A model generated the notes under the pieces. That model worked only from the letters and a program-made list of their open reading frames with translations, was not told the DNA's origin and searched no databases. 64,000 nt of DNA from Taenia hydatigena (taxonomy: Eukaryota > Platyhelminthes > Cestoda > Cyclophyllidea > Taeniidae), in the NCBI GenBank assembly GCA_036345935.2, contig JADWOT020000001.1, positions 22,377,187-22,441,186 on the forward strand, given 5' to 3'. Within the stretch, counting starts at the first letter, position 1, and each line of letters starts with the position of its first letter. Shown one piece after another: positions 33,701-47,000 of this stretch. Position numbers and translations under genes: made by a program.

Positions 33701-36361
33701 ATGACCACTGCACCTCCTCTAGGCGGTTTGGCTTTGGAGCCATGCCAGTAAGCCCCCTCAGCTCAACTGGGATTTTTCAACCCGCTACGGGTTTGTCTCC
33801 ACACGAATTTCTTCGGTTGAGACACCACTGCCAGAGAAAGGGGGTTTAAAGGTTAAAGCATGCTAATCAATGCTAATCTGTGACTTAGTTCTGTAGAGGT
33901 TAGAGATTGTGAGTAGACGGGGAGTGTGAGAGCCCCGTGGCACGACGGTAGCACACGTCCTTGAAATGCAAAGGTGCATGAAGACACCGGCCTCACATCA
34001 TCAAACTCTACTTGGAAGTCGCAAGTCGTAGAGGCTCCAAAGGCTCAAAAAACAAGACGCTGTAGTAACTCTTTTCAAACTCTGACAAAAAACCTAAAAT
34101 ATTTAACTTGGAGCACCCCATCCGGAATAATAAATTGAAACATTTCCTCTACCCAGGTGTGAGGTTGCATTGGAGAGTTTTTTCGCCCATTTCCGTCCAT
34201 ATTATATCCAACACGAAGAAGTAGTTGCCACGCCTTTACAGACTGCTGTAGAATTTATGAAACTTCATAAAATGGTGAGAAATTAAGGTCTTTAATGGCC
34301 CCGACCAGTGAAATGTAGCCGAAGATCACCAGTGCGATGCTCATCCTCTATGACCACTAGTTGGGGAACAAGCAATTCTATCGCCCTCTGGCCGGTAAAT
34401 AAAAGCCCAAGTGGATGTATAGTATTGGATTTAGTATCATCTTAATAAAATCCTACAGTGGAAGGCCAACTTCGTTACGATGGGCAACAGGTATGGGTGA
34501 GAAGTGCTGCTCCTGCAGATAACAACATGGTGTAAACGCGACGTGAACTTAAGGCACCAAATTAAAACAAAAATTCGTACTTGTGGCAAATGATTTTAAA
34601 GTGCTAGGACATAGTTACCGTCTGGCATTACGTTTACTTAGCAAAGTCCTCTCATGTAAGTTTAGAACACTGGGACTGACATTCAACACTTGGACTGCCT
34701 GCAGAAAGTCTTTTGACAAGAATAAAGCACGACAAGCTTGTAGGCCATCCTCATTGCTAATTAACACACTTTTCTAGTTAAACGCATGGAAACTTTGGGA
34801 GAATTATTTTAGCAGGATTTGTGAAACAAGTGGAGCTATTTCTAGGCCACTGCGTGTGTGTGTGGGCTTAAAGAAACGACTTTGTAAAAAGCAGGATGAA
34901 GATGGAGTTCCTTTTGCTCTCTGTAAAAATATTTCGTGCAACTGGGTTCGAAGTACAAGCTGAGAAGCTGCAACTCTACCTCTCGCCTCCACGGTGTCTA
35001 ATTAGCAGTCCATTAGCTAGGCGAGCTTTCCCGTTTAACTCAGCATTCTGTCCACAGTGACAACTTTTGCGCCCGGTTAGAAGATGAGACAACACCAAAA
35101 GTGAGCCGAAACGAAACCTCAGTCAAGAGCAACTGTGTTAAACTACAATCACTTGGTAGCATTTTTGATGTGATTAGAACACACCAAAAACAAGTCGACA
35201 AATTGCATGATTTGGATTTACGTTATGTAATTTTAAAGGCACTTTTTAAAATTTTGGTTGTTTGAACTTAAAGCCCAAAATTGCAATTGGAAAATGTCTA
35301 AAGTAAACTTATAGAAGGATTTTTATCCGCCGGTGTGACTGGACTACTAAAAACGAAGCGAGTAAGGAGGCAATGTCAGGCGGCGCATCAAACCATCATT
35401 TAGGTGTAAAAGGGGCGAATTACAGGATTTCATCATCCACTTTAGCTCATTGGGTGCACATTAAGCCCAGTAAGCTTAACCAGAACGCAAGCGTGGTTCT
35501 GCGCGTTTTCTTAGTCCCCACGACAGTCTTAAGAGGTTCTTCACATGTCGCCCACAAGTCTCACCTTGCGGCTTCGTCAGACCATGTCGGTATCTGCTTC
35601 CGGCCTGTAGTTTGCTCCTGCGATTCTGATGGCTCTACTTGCAGCTTTTTTGGCCTTATAGGGTGTCTGGCGGAGAAGCGATCCCTCTAGTTAGAAGTCA
35701 GGCAAATTGAGGGCACATGGAACAGGTAAATAATTCACTCAATGACCATATTGAAAATCCTTAGTCACTTACAGAAGAGCACTTACAATTAGTGTCACAT
35801 GACTTGCAGAGGGAAAAAACTTCTAAATTATCCCCGCAATTAGTATAAAATCAAAAACTTTAATGTCAAGTGTGGATAATGTCTGACATGCACCCGCAAA
35901 CCAGTGTTGTCGGTGATGTAGTAAATTGTAGGAGCAGCACCGAATAAACACAAAATTTTTTAATAAAAGAAGTTAACTGCTTCTCAGAGCTTCAGTTAAA
36001 AAAACGGCGACACAACGGCTTCCATAAATCATTTCCTGCAGTCGCGTGCGTGTTGTTATTCAATAATATCAAGAAATCGAAAATCGGTTGTTTGTCTGCA
36101 TCCTCGAACGTCAGCTCGCGCCAAAATGTAAGACGAAACCTTAAAAAAATTAGTGATTCTTCTTATATTGTCTCCTCTTTACATAGATGAAATTTTTGTC
36201 CACACCACTGCGAGAGTAGTTTTCGATGAATTTAAAGCATTGTACAGATTGGGGGTTCAAGGCCATTAAGATGTATTTAAAAACCAGGTAGAAAAATCTA
36301 TATTCTTTAATTACGTCTAGGCCAAAATGACGCCCTAACTGCAAGAAAAATAATTTCAAAA
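27751..36361. other. Long intergenic region, left part (8.6 kb)
   Basis: No exon chain could be built. Open frames of 60-110 codons occur on both strands (for example 28222-28404 minus, 28671-29003 plus, 30327-30569 minus, 32190-32465 minus and 35373-35690 plus), but none has a recognisable domain or paired splice sites. A 16-nt palindrome lies at 29822-29837, a short GA microsatellite at 31671-31688, and a shared motif CCATGCCAGTA followed by CCCTCAG near 29717 and 33741. It could hold unrecognised fast-evolving genes or non-coding RNAs. Confidence 0.35.
31671..31688. repeat. GA microsatellite
   Basis: Uninterrupted AG dinucleotide run of about 17 bases within a longer purine-rich stretch starting near 31641. 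It is an ordinary simple repeat. Confidence 0.7.
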
Positions 36362-36510
36362 CATTGGCATCTTCCCAAAGCCTAAAAGACGGCATTGTAC
36401 TCAGGCAGATAATATATACATTCGAAAACAGAATTAATAGGGCCTACTGGCACGGCCCGTAGACCAGTCCACCCAGCAAAGGCAATACGGCCACCCCAGT
36501 GATGATGGCT
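36362..36510 (-). mobile_element. Degenerate TRIM-like LTR fragment (minus orientation)
   Basis: Recognised from CTACTGGCACGGCCCGTAG and the following CCAGTCCACCCAGCAAAGG, which line up with the inner part of the 27208 and 27566 copies. The outer ends are eroded, so the limits are approximate. It lies about 230 bp from a plus-orientation copy (36744-36927), forming an inverted pair. Confidence 0.5.
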
Positions 36511-36743
36511 AAAAAAGAGGAACAAACAAATAACAAAACGCATTGCATTAGTGTTTTCCCTGATTATGGCAAGGAAATCTGGTCTTTAAGAATTTTATGC
36601 TAATAAAGTCGACCCAAAGTGAGGTCTTGGCTGTGACATCGTGAGCAGAATGAGGTGGTGCATGGCCAAAAGAAACTCGATGCTGTTGGATGTCGGTTCT
36701 GCGAACACATTCACACATAACGCAAAAAGAAACAAAAGAGAGT

Positions 36744-36927
36744 TATAATACTTTGTTTGTTTGAACTACCGGTACCGGTCAGGGTCACAGAGGTGGCCAT
36801 ATTGCCCTAGCTGCGTTGGCTGGCATCCGAGCCATATTAGCAGCTTATTTTCTCCGCCTGTTGGGTACATGTATTCTGCCCTAGTATTCTGCCTTCTTTT
36901 GTCTCAAGGGAGCCTTGGGACGCTGCA
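36744..36927 (+). mobile_element. TRIM-like LTR copy (plus orientation)
   Basis: 184-bp copy in the same orientation as 1586-1772, starting TATAATACTTTGTTTG and ending GACGCTGCA. It shares GGTCAGGGTCACAGAGGTGG and GCCCTAGTATTCTGCCTTC with the first copy. The terminal TG is mutated to TA, and the flanks (AGAGT, GCGTC) do not match, so this insertion is older. Confidence 0.65.
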
Positions 36928-39900
36928 GCGTCTCTTCAATTCTGTCGCGCAAAACACTTTTCCCTACTTAATTCGCAACCACTGTTGCTTCAGCTCCTTT
37001 TATTAGTGAAAGGTTTTGTTACATACATTACTGAGAATGTTACTCTCAGTTGCCAAGCGGTTTTTGCTGCTCATTTCAAGCCACGAAATCTACCAAACTT
37101 TTTAATAAATAATTATCCATAAGCATTAAAAAATAGCCTTTAAGTCCCAATGATCTTCTTTTAGGTTTCCCTCTTGGGCACGTAAGTGGTTTATAGAAAC
37201 TTAAATCTTGCGACTAAACAAATAAAAGGAGATATTTCTTCACTGCTAGCTCTGGATGTATTTGAAAAGTGTGGAAAATGTCGCTTCGAGATCGACAGCC
37301 CCACTCCTACTCTTTAGCAGTTGGAAGGGGAATTTCTCGCCCATTGAAAAATGTACTTTAACCCTAAGAAACTGTTTGTGTTCGTCATCATCACACCCAG
37401 AGTTCAGTTCCTAGTTGACAAGTCGACACAGAAAATGACAGCGTTCGTGTCAAAGTCTATAAAAAAGGCTTCACAAAGCTCTGAACTAATCAGAGGAGTT
37501 AACATTTTCTTATTTAAGTGTGGTCTTTCGCTCACGCCGAGGGTTCACTTCCTAAATTGACTACCTACGGAACCGTCCCTTGGATGGAGAGAGAACCACG
37601 TCATCCTTTCTCGCCCCAAAGAGGAGGTGGCACGGGGGTCAATTGAGACGGCGCCTCTAGGTCGATGGCGATGACGTCAATCTCGGTGTGGAGTGAGGTC
37701 ATGGAGGGCTGCTAAAAGAGGTCAATGATTGCATAAATTACTTGACACTAACGTGAATGTTTTCCACACAACAATGGCGATTTCCATGAGACGGTTTTCT
37801 GCTGTTACCAACCCGTCAAGAAGCAGCAAAGATTTGTGGAAGCGCCATAGTAGTAGCGATCGCGTCGCAGTTTCCTTGAGAAGAAAAAAACAAAGTAATG
37901 GGCAGGAGAAAACTGATTTAGGTTTCTTTAACTCTAGAAATTGCCAAATATTTTTGTCTTTTTGGCGCCAATTTTGGCTCTTTCCCTCTCTTTGCGTTTG
38001 ACAAATGTAGCCTAAGGACGCCAAGAGAATAAAAAGAGTCCAACTTAATCTTTTCTGGTTCCGATCTTTCCTCTTCTTCACATGAGTTGCGGCTTCTCAT
38101 CCGACAGTTAAAGATTTATTTTATCCCTAAAAATGATTCATTTGGCTTTCTGCCTGCCAGCCTTTCGCACACCCTCAACGAAAGATCAACTTCACTTTCA
38201 ACTTTTTAATCAAGCTTTTTAACTCTACCAACTGTCGGAAGTTCTTGGCATCCACTGATCTACTTTGTAGAAAAGGCAATTTGGGTAATTGCTCTCAACA
38301 TTTGCCTCGGTTACACTTGGTTTGTTGATTGCTGCAGTTGGGAAGAATTTATAGGAGAATGCGGAAATAATTTTATGCGTCCAGACTAATAAAGTGATAC
38401 AACGGCTATTAAAATTAGTTTCAGGGTCCTGGTACCTGTGTACACATGTGTCACGTATGTGTGACGTAAAATTATTTGCGGTTGAGGGGTCATTTTTATA
38501 GCCACAGCATTTGGTTCATTAAAAATCTACTACAGTAAGCAATTTTTATGTAAGAAGGTGGTTTTGTGACCAATCAGACGCTAAAAGCAACCATGGCAGT
38601 CACATTGTTCAGATCCATTTTGAACCCTGCACTCAGGTCGGCCAGAAGTACCGGTCCAGTACTTTTAGACTCCTCAGGAGAAGTCAGTATAGGTAAGGCC
38701 TTCCCTGTAATCTATCAAACGAGTGTTGAAGAGACGAAGATCACCTTTAATGAAGCCACGCCATCCATCACGCACCCATGTGACCAAGCCTTTGTTCAAT
38801 GCACAAAGGAGTCCAATTTTAAGCACAACCAACATTAAACTGCGTTCATGAATTAAACATCCGTTTAATAGTTTCATGCAATTTATAAAAAATATGCTAT
38901 TTAGCCCTACTCAAGTCAATTGCGCCTCCTTGCAACGCCTTCCAAAAATCGATTGGATGGAAAGTGGATGTAGGGTCTCGCGTCGTCCGCGGGGACAAAA
39001 GAGGTCTTGGTGGCTTAATAGGCGATGTATTGCCGGAGGCCATACTGCCCAGAGGAGGATTTATCTTCAGGACCTCAATTCTTCTAGTAACTAGATAAAA
39101 GAGCCAGAAAAAGACCATTGAAGTATTACACAGTCCTTCCCCTTTTAAGTGTTATCACCTGCGCTCCCCTCGGTCACACCGTAGTCGTTGCTACAGAGTA
39201 AAGCACTTACCAGCAGACCTCTCCAGCCATCGATTTTGCATGCAACTAAGAAAACGCTTCACCGCAGAGTCTAAACACCCTCTTGATGATTCCACAGGAT
39301 AAAAAAAGGGAAGGAGACTCTTCTAATCATCTAAAATCCCCATCGGTCGACCTAGGAACATTGGATTAGAGAACTTGGTATAAAATGGTTTCGTAAAAGA
39401 GTTTTTGCACCCATTTCTCTCTACCACTTTCTCCTCGCCTCAGTGCACCTCAGCCACGCATCCACCTGGTTCCAGCCAAATGGTTAGGAGGTGGAGGAGG
39501 GATCTCGTGTTTACCCAAGTGAAACCTTTCTACAAGTTACGTAGACAGCTCCGTGTTGAATTATCGCGGCGACTCTCTCTCTCTCTTCAGATGCTAGTAG
39601 CATTCTTAGAGGACTTGGGAGAACAGCAAATGCCTTCCATCTGTGTTCTCAAGGTTTAAGGCCCATGACAGATCTTCTTCAGGACGGAGTTAACTTACTG
39701 CTATCACACAGAGGCGTAGCCCGAATTACGAGGGCAAAAGGGCCGAGGGATTTCTGGCATAACCCAAGGCCATGTCGCCGAGGGGATTTGTAATGACGGA
39801 GCCCTGCTTGCCAATCCAATCATGATCGAGCATTAAACTAGACTCAAGATAACTTTTATTGACACATTACCAACTGACATAAGTCTCGGATGCTAGCGGG

Positions 39901-42900
39901 ATGTCTTTCTAACCTTTATAAGCGACTTTGGTAAACCTTCTTGGCATACTAAGCTACACTTTGCCCGGCCGTCCCCATTTTGTTGCTTATAGAATGGAGA
40001 TTATTATCTTCGCGACAAACATAAACGCCTATTCTTGGCGCACAATTATCAACTGTTTTAATATCTAAGCCCGCCCCTGGAGTAGCATGTGACTCTTTTA
40101 GAGGGTTTAATTGTCTACCAGAATGATAGCTCTCGTCTACGCCCCTAACTGCCTGTCACCATTCAACCAATCAATCATGCAATTAACTAGTCTTCTTAAG
40201 AGCCATTTTATTTTCGAAGTTAAGCTCCCTTCTCACTACTAATCGCCTATTTTATTCATTTGTGGAGGATAATCGGTACTGAAATGTACTACTGAATTAA
40301 AAAGGCAGCACCACCTTCTCCCCATTGGTCGAAGATGCATCACTAATCGCTGACATTATGGCACACGAGAATCACGTAGTTCAAGGTATAGCGACTACCA
40401 CAGGTCCAACCTTTAGGATGTAACTCCCAGCTAAATCCTTCCACTTTTCTCGATTCCGTTGAACGGTGTGGGATCATGTTTTGACGTTTTCATGCAGTTC
40501 ATAGAATACAATAGAATCTCACTGTTTATTAAGTCCTAGGTTTCAGTGGCGGGTCACTTAGGCGGCTCCTCTATTGTACCTCCACTGAGCAGCCTGGCAT
40601 TTGGTCCTTTCCAGTGCCTCCAAGGCCGAGTATTTTCAGAGGCGTCTCGAGGCCTCACAATGTATATTGTAAGGGACTTTCTACTTCGGTCACTGAACTG
40701 AGACTAAACTAAACTTTTGTGGAAGCGATACTTTCTCTTACCAACCTGAATTCCCGCCGAATGGATCCATATAAAAAGGCAATGGAAGAGTTATTTGCCA
40801 CCGTAAAACAACAATCAACCGCCGTGGGCACATAGACAAAGGCGGTTTGAAGGGCATCATTAATTCTTTATTTACCGCAAGAAAATAAAGGAGAAGGAGA
40901 GGATGTGGCAACCCTTCTGCTGCTTTCGGCGCCGTCTTTGTGACTTGCGACACCTGAAAGCATAAAGCGTGTTGCTTGCAGGTTGGGAAAACTTGAAGTG
41001 CTGCATGTAAAGGATGAGGCATTCTTCCCCTTATGAAGGGAATCAGACTGTTATGCTTTAAACGGGAGCCTCATTACAAAAGGTGTTAATGTTGGGCCAA
41101 TGAAAGGTCACTGAGACTGCACCTCGATAGGACCAAATCAGAATGCCGCGCAGACAGTGCTGTCCCACTGAGGTGTTCATCCAGCAGAAAAAGCCCAAAA
41201 TCTTACTGGAGTAATGTCTGTCAAAGTTACTCAAGCAATTAATGTTATCGGTTCCGTTAGGTTTTGAAGTAGCTAAAATCCACCTACCCCATAAACACTG
41301 TCTTTATGGTGGATCTTGGACACGCCAAGTGGACATTCATTTGGTGAGACGATCACAACAAGGCGGAGGACGATCTGAAGGTCAGGGTTCCTCCTACTGC
41401 CCTGGTGGGTTGGATGGTTAAGTAAAACAACTAATTTTCTTGCGTTAAAAAGATGTTCAACCGCCTGGGAAATGTCTTCATTAGCAATAGACGCAAAATG
41501 TTAGATAAGAACACAGGATGTGGTTTATGGTTGTTGATCGAGCAAAAATTAGAATAGACCCTGCCCCAGTACACCTGAAGTGAAACTCTCAGGGAGTGCA
41601 ACAATATTACAGCCAACAATCACCAAAAGCAAAACTGTAACCATGACAACTGGAGCGTCTAAGAGGGGAATGGAGAGGAGATGATTCACCAGCAGCTACT
41701 CTCTATCCTCAATCATGCTTGATCTTTCCTCTGAGCGCTTGGGAGATGCTCGCTACCTCCTACAAGAGGGTTGGTTCGGCAGTTAAGGAGGTGAAGGTGG
41801 CTGTCCTACCGAAGTACCCGCCTGCATCTCCTAGATGGTCGTTGAAGTCGGGTGGAGTACAGGTACCTTCCCGCATTAGTGGTTTTGGTCAAACCGGCAA
41901 TAGCCTTGACCAGTACTGCTTGGGTGAGCTGAATAGTTGGAAATTTTACTCACTTTTGCCTTCATACATATAGTAACTTTGTTGCCTCCCGCCTCTCACC
42001 CCTTCCGTCCCTCGGGTCAGAGTCAGCAGGGGCCACCGGTAAGGCACGCCTTATCTCATTGTTCACTCCGTCTACCTCACGGAAACAACTTTTATTTTGA
42101 TTTTATATATACGCTTGTAAAATGTAAGGAATGCGATAAATTTCAATGCTAGGATGATCCTTTTAAACCCTTAAGCTGCCTTAGGATTTTATTTCCGAAG
42201 GCATAAAATCACAAATGCTTTTGATGCCTTAGCTTTGCTGGTGGTGGTAAATAAATGAATGGACTAATGGAAGGAGAGGGATAAATCTATGCCATGTATA
42301 AGAGCGGAAGGGTCACAAACGCACAAATGGATGAAAGAATTAAAAGAGTAGATCAGAAAGGTATTTTATTTCAAAGGGAACCATCAGCAGTCTTCTGTCA
42401 AAGGAGACAGCTCGGTAACCAATCAGTAAAAGCCCTCCTCGAAGAATCCGTGGAAGTATCCGCATTATTCGTCTTACGCTTCTCCTAGAAAAGAGCTTAA
42501 CTTACCTTCAAGGCTGTTACAAATCACTGGAAGTGCTCTTTGCTTAAATTATAGTCAGATTCAATGTTACCGAGCAACGTAAAGGCAAACAATAAAGAGA
42601 AGCGCCGAGAACTGCTGCGGACCCACTCCACAGTAGCTTCAGCCTCCAGATTAGTCAACCCAATCACACCTTCTCCCCTTCGGGTTTGCCACCTCCTCCA
42701 TTATCCCCGACGTTGAGATTGCTCATAGATACCATTATCAAATGCCCATCTTCAGGGACAACTGGGGAGGGAGAAGGGAGGCGCGGTTAGCATATTACAT
42801 CGCTACCCCATAATCTGCGGTACTGCGCCCACCGTTTGTGCTTGTGGTATTTGTAGGCCTGCAGATTTACGGGTTAGCATTTGTTCGCAATTTGTTTCCC

Positions 42901-44047
42901 TACTGGCATCATTAAGGCCCCTGAAGACCGACACTTTACGGGTACAAGTGGCAATTGCCCTGCTTACTCATCAGCCACATGGAACGCTGGCGCATGCACA
43001 AACATGTCCATAATGTCCGACTCCTCTTTTATTGCGCCCTATGAAGGGTGATTGAATTGAACATGGCTATATTTGTTATTATCTAATCAAACTTATTCTT
43101 GTGGGGGGGGAGGGGCTTTTGACGGCTGTGAACTTTACAACCTACTACGTGGTATTTCCCACCCTAAAATCAGCAGAAACCAGAGAACGGAGAAGCTGCT
43201 TATGCCTAATATTAGTTACAAATGAGCTTCAGGTTAGAATTTTTTCAAGAATGAGTAGTCAGATTTGACCTAAATGACAATAAGCATTAATGAGGGCAAA
43301 ACGCACCTCCCTCATGGTTCTTCCTTTCACCAACTTAATGAGCAAATACATTAGATGTATTGTAGCGTAAAAAAATCTTTCCTTTTTAACCATTTCTACT
43401 AATCTATGACTGCCATCCACAAATAAATATGTCTGTTTTTCCTAATCTCCTCTGCGTCTATGCATGTCCCTGGGACCGCCTCCGCATTCCGCAGTCTGTC
43501 TGCGCCGAAGACCCTTTTTGAGAGTTCCATTTATTTCCAGATAAAATACCTCAATTCCTACAATGGTAGACAAAGTAACAATTCCATCAGAACCTTGCAA
43601 AAATTTATAACTAAAAGTAACTGAGCTTAAAATGACCTGTCTAGAGATGGTGCCATCCATAAAACATCCATTTAGGCTCACTTCTGGGAGAAAAAATCCC
43701 AAGATGGTTTATTTGTCTGCACAACGCATTAAGGCGAGTGATCACTTGAGTAATAAATTTAGACTAAATAAGTGAGGAGGTTAACAAGTAGAGACGAAGA
43801 CTGCCCAAATCACGTCGTTATTCGGCGCCTTTCTATTGGATACTTGACAGCATGTGTGTCGACCAATGAGAGGCCAGTGTTGGAGCGTAGCCTACACACG
43901 TGCCAAGAGTCTCGCGCGCATGCATTCACTAGCGCCGTGTGTGCACTGCTGTCATCCAACGACTCTCCTGCTCATCCTCTACCCCCTCGACCTTTTCGTC
44001 ATTGTCGAATTATGCTTCTATAAGCCCCTGTACATAACAGCGCCAGA
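36928..44047. other. Long intergenic region, right part (7.1 kb), upstream of kindlin
   Basis: No gene recognised. The best coding-like pieces are 38566-38838 (+, 90 codons) and an ATG-less frame at about 38917-39094 (+) containing VGSRVVRGDKRGLGGLIGDV; both lack splice support and family matches. A palindrome, GTCACGTATGTGTGAC, lies at 38450-38465. The right end must contain the kindlin promoter and 5' UTR; an acceptor-like ACATAACAG about 8 nt before the kindlin ATG may be a cis- or trans-splice site. Confidence 0.35.
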
Positions 44048-47000
44048 ATGATTTCCGACGGTGGACACTATGTTGATGGCTCGTGGCTCCTGTCAATTCG
44101 CATCGATTCCCTCAATGTAGATCGACAGATGCGAGTTAAAGGTGACTGGTCGATTGGTCGTGTGCTTGTTGGCCTTATTGAGGGTCTGGCACATCCACAG
44201 AAGTTGGCATGTGAAGCCAGTGACATCTCCCTCACTCCTGGTCTCATCAACTCTGGATGGTCCGATTTCGCGCTCTGGTGGCCCTTAAAAAATAGGTGGA
44301 TTCTGCAGACCCATGCCAGTCTGGATCAGTACGGACTGCAGGCGGATGCCCGTCTCCACTTCATTCGTGTTCACGGTCGTCTCCGTGTTCAGTTACCTGA
44401 TCTACAGACTCGCGTATTCTGTGATGTAAATTTCACCGAACCCGTTTTTCGTGTTGTTATTCTCATTTGTAAACACCTCGGTATCGCCCATCCTGAAGAG
44501 CTCTCTCTCCAGCATGCAGATTTTGATAAATTTTGCGGCCCTATTAACGGGAAAGTACCCTTGAATTGGAACGAGCAGTGGAGCACTTTGCCTGCATCGG
44601 CTAGGAAGTCCTTCAGGAAGCTCGTCTTCACTTCTCCATCGAAGACAGATATACGACAGAAGAGACCGACTAGCTGCGTTCTCCCCTCCATTGATCAAAC
44701 CTACAAAACACCGCCGAACGTCATTACAAGTAATCAGACCTTGCCCCGTCGACCACAGATATACGGCCCGCCGAGAGTTAGGAATCGTCCTGTCAGTGGA
44801 AATTCTCCGTTGTCACCAACGCGACCCGACTCTATCTATCTGTCACAGTCACTCTATGGGGCACCACTCAGCAAACTGGAGATTTGTGATGACCCCAGTC
44901 TAGTTTCTAGTCCCCAGATGGTGCTTTCCGAGGCCTTAGTCTCTGGTGGCATCCAGCGCCAACGTAGTTTTTTCGCTCGTGCTCGTTTCTCCAACGTTTG
45001 GCTTGAACTAGGTCGCTCCCTGATGGAACAGGGAATATGTCCTGCCACACTTAACCTGGACGATACTCTGGACTCTACCACAATCAATCCGGAACTCGAG
45101 GGAAAAGAAAACGGGGTGAATGGGGTGGGAACCGACGAGATTCCTATGTTGAGATTGCGATTTAAGTACAACGCTTTTTATGAATTGACACGCAAGAACA
45201 ATGCTGTGAGGATTAACCAATTGTTCGAGCAGGCTCGATGGTCAGTAGTCTCGGAGACGATCGAATGCACCAATGAGGAGGCTGCGCTTTTCGCCGCTCT
45301 ACAGTTGCAGGTAAGAGCTCAACTTTTATCTACTTTGCGCCAAAATTTATCTAGTTCCCGGTATTTAAACAATGCGATCCTATTTTTCGAAATTTCATTA
45401 CATTACCAACTTGCAACTCCTTCAACGCTCCAATCACCTCCTTTACAATAAAGCGAATAAATCGGTTCACTTATTTTTTACCACGCCAGTAGAATTTGGG
45501 TGCTTTACCTGTCATAGCATCCCATTTACGCAGGTCTACGGTTGCTCTCTTTTGGTCAAATTAAGAAAAAATACAATTTTGGGCGTATTGTCCATGCAGA
45601 CGAAAAAAAAGGCGAGAATGCGTATACATTCAGCCAGCCTATCGTGAGCAAGTTACAAGGTCAGCGAGTCAGTTGTTTGACCTTGAATTGACCAATTGGA
45701 ACACGGCCAGTTAGATCTACTATTAAAATGTATTTTTTTCCCGCTTAAAATAGAATTTTCATAATCTGGTTTTGCCTGCCATGTTAAATATGTAAATAAT
45801 AAGTTGAAGTGAAGTCCAAGAAATTATTTTTAACTCGACGAGTGAGTTCCTATGTTAAAATAAAAACAAATTCTACAATTGAAATTTAAGGGAGAGAATT
45901 TCATTCCTCATTACTTGATTTTCTGTGGAGTTTAATCCACAGCCAATTTACTCCACTCATCTAGAGACCCTTTACCTCATTTTACTTACACAACACATGA
46001 TATTTGAAAATCAGTTTCACACCAATTACTGCATCCGCTCTGTATGCGATAAGATAACTTCCAAAGTGCTCTCCATGATGCCTTTCGACACAGTATTTTG
46101 AATCACATGATGACAAGAGGTACACGTTTGGCATAACATGTGTGCGGTGCAATTAGTGTCTTCGTAGATAAGAGTATTTTTTCGCTCACCTGACCTGATA
46201 GAATTTTTAAGTGTAAAAGGCAAAATTAGACTTCGCTACATCACGAAAGGCGAACCAGTGGACATACACATTTGAAGTAGAGATCATGTGACTTTGGCAC
46301 GAACAGGAAATACTGTCATTTTCAAGCCGGTGCCTGGTAGAGGTGATTTATGTCGACTTATGCCGGACAGAGATTATTTAATTTGCACATAGCAAAGAAA
46401 TGGGGCGAACGCTCCAAACATCATTAACCGTCTTCGCCAGACCTAGTCACCCAGTCCTAACCTCACCGGCTTGCCTTAAGCAGTTGGAGCCGAAAAAATA
46501 AACAGGAAGAAATAATTGTTTCATCTCGGTGACAATAGCCATTGCTTATGTTTCGATGCGCTTCTAGACCATCACATGGCGGTCGCTCTAGGCAGAGCGG
46601 TGACAGATGGCTTGGTGACGCTTAGGCGGCTAGCGAAAAAAGCAGTAAGGAAGGTTTTGGTTAAATTCTACACTGAGGCCTAATCCTCCCTTTTATCAGC
46701 TCCTTGCATCAGTGGGGAACGGAAATTTTAAAATTCTGACCCAATTTTACTTCCCTACAATCAAGATAAGCATCGCCCGAAAGACGAGTGAGTGGGTGGG
46801 TGGGGGGGGGAGAAGATGGGCTAGACAAATTAGAAGGCTGGGACGGTGGCTGGGCTTGCCTAGTGTAGAAGCGTAGCGCATACGAAAATCATTGCTTTTA
46901 TCCACCTGAAAGATTCTACAGCAGCCATTGAAGTATTAATGACCTGCGTTTCTCCGTCCACGGTTTGGGGTTTGGCAGTGTTGGGGTTGCGCCATATGGC

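Noticed and set aside
29713..33770. CCATGCCAGTA...CCCTCAG shared at about 29717 and 33741 as a repeat family
   Set aside because: Similarity covers only about 30 nt and cannot be extended; too short to call.
33930..34010. tRNA-like sequence (GTGGCACGACGGTAGC resembles an A box)
   Set aside because: No B box (GGTTCGANTCC) and no pairing acceptor stem within 75-95 nt.
37722..38081. 119-codon minus-strand open frame
   Set aside because: Composition is that of translated AT-rich flank; overlapping frames are open on both strands.
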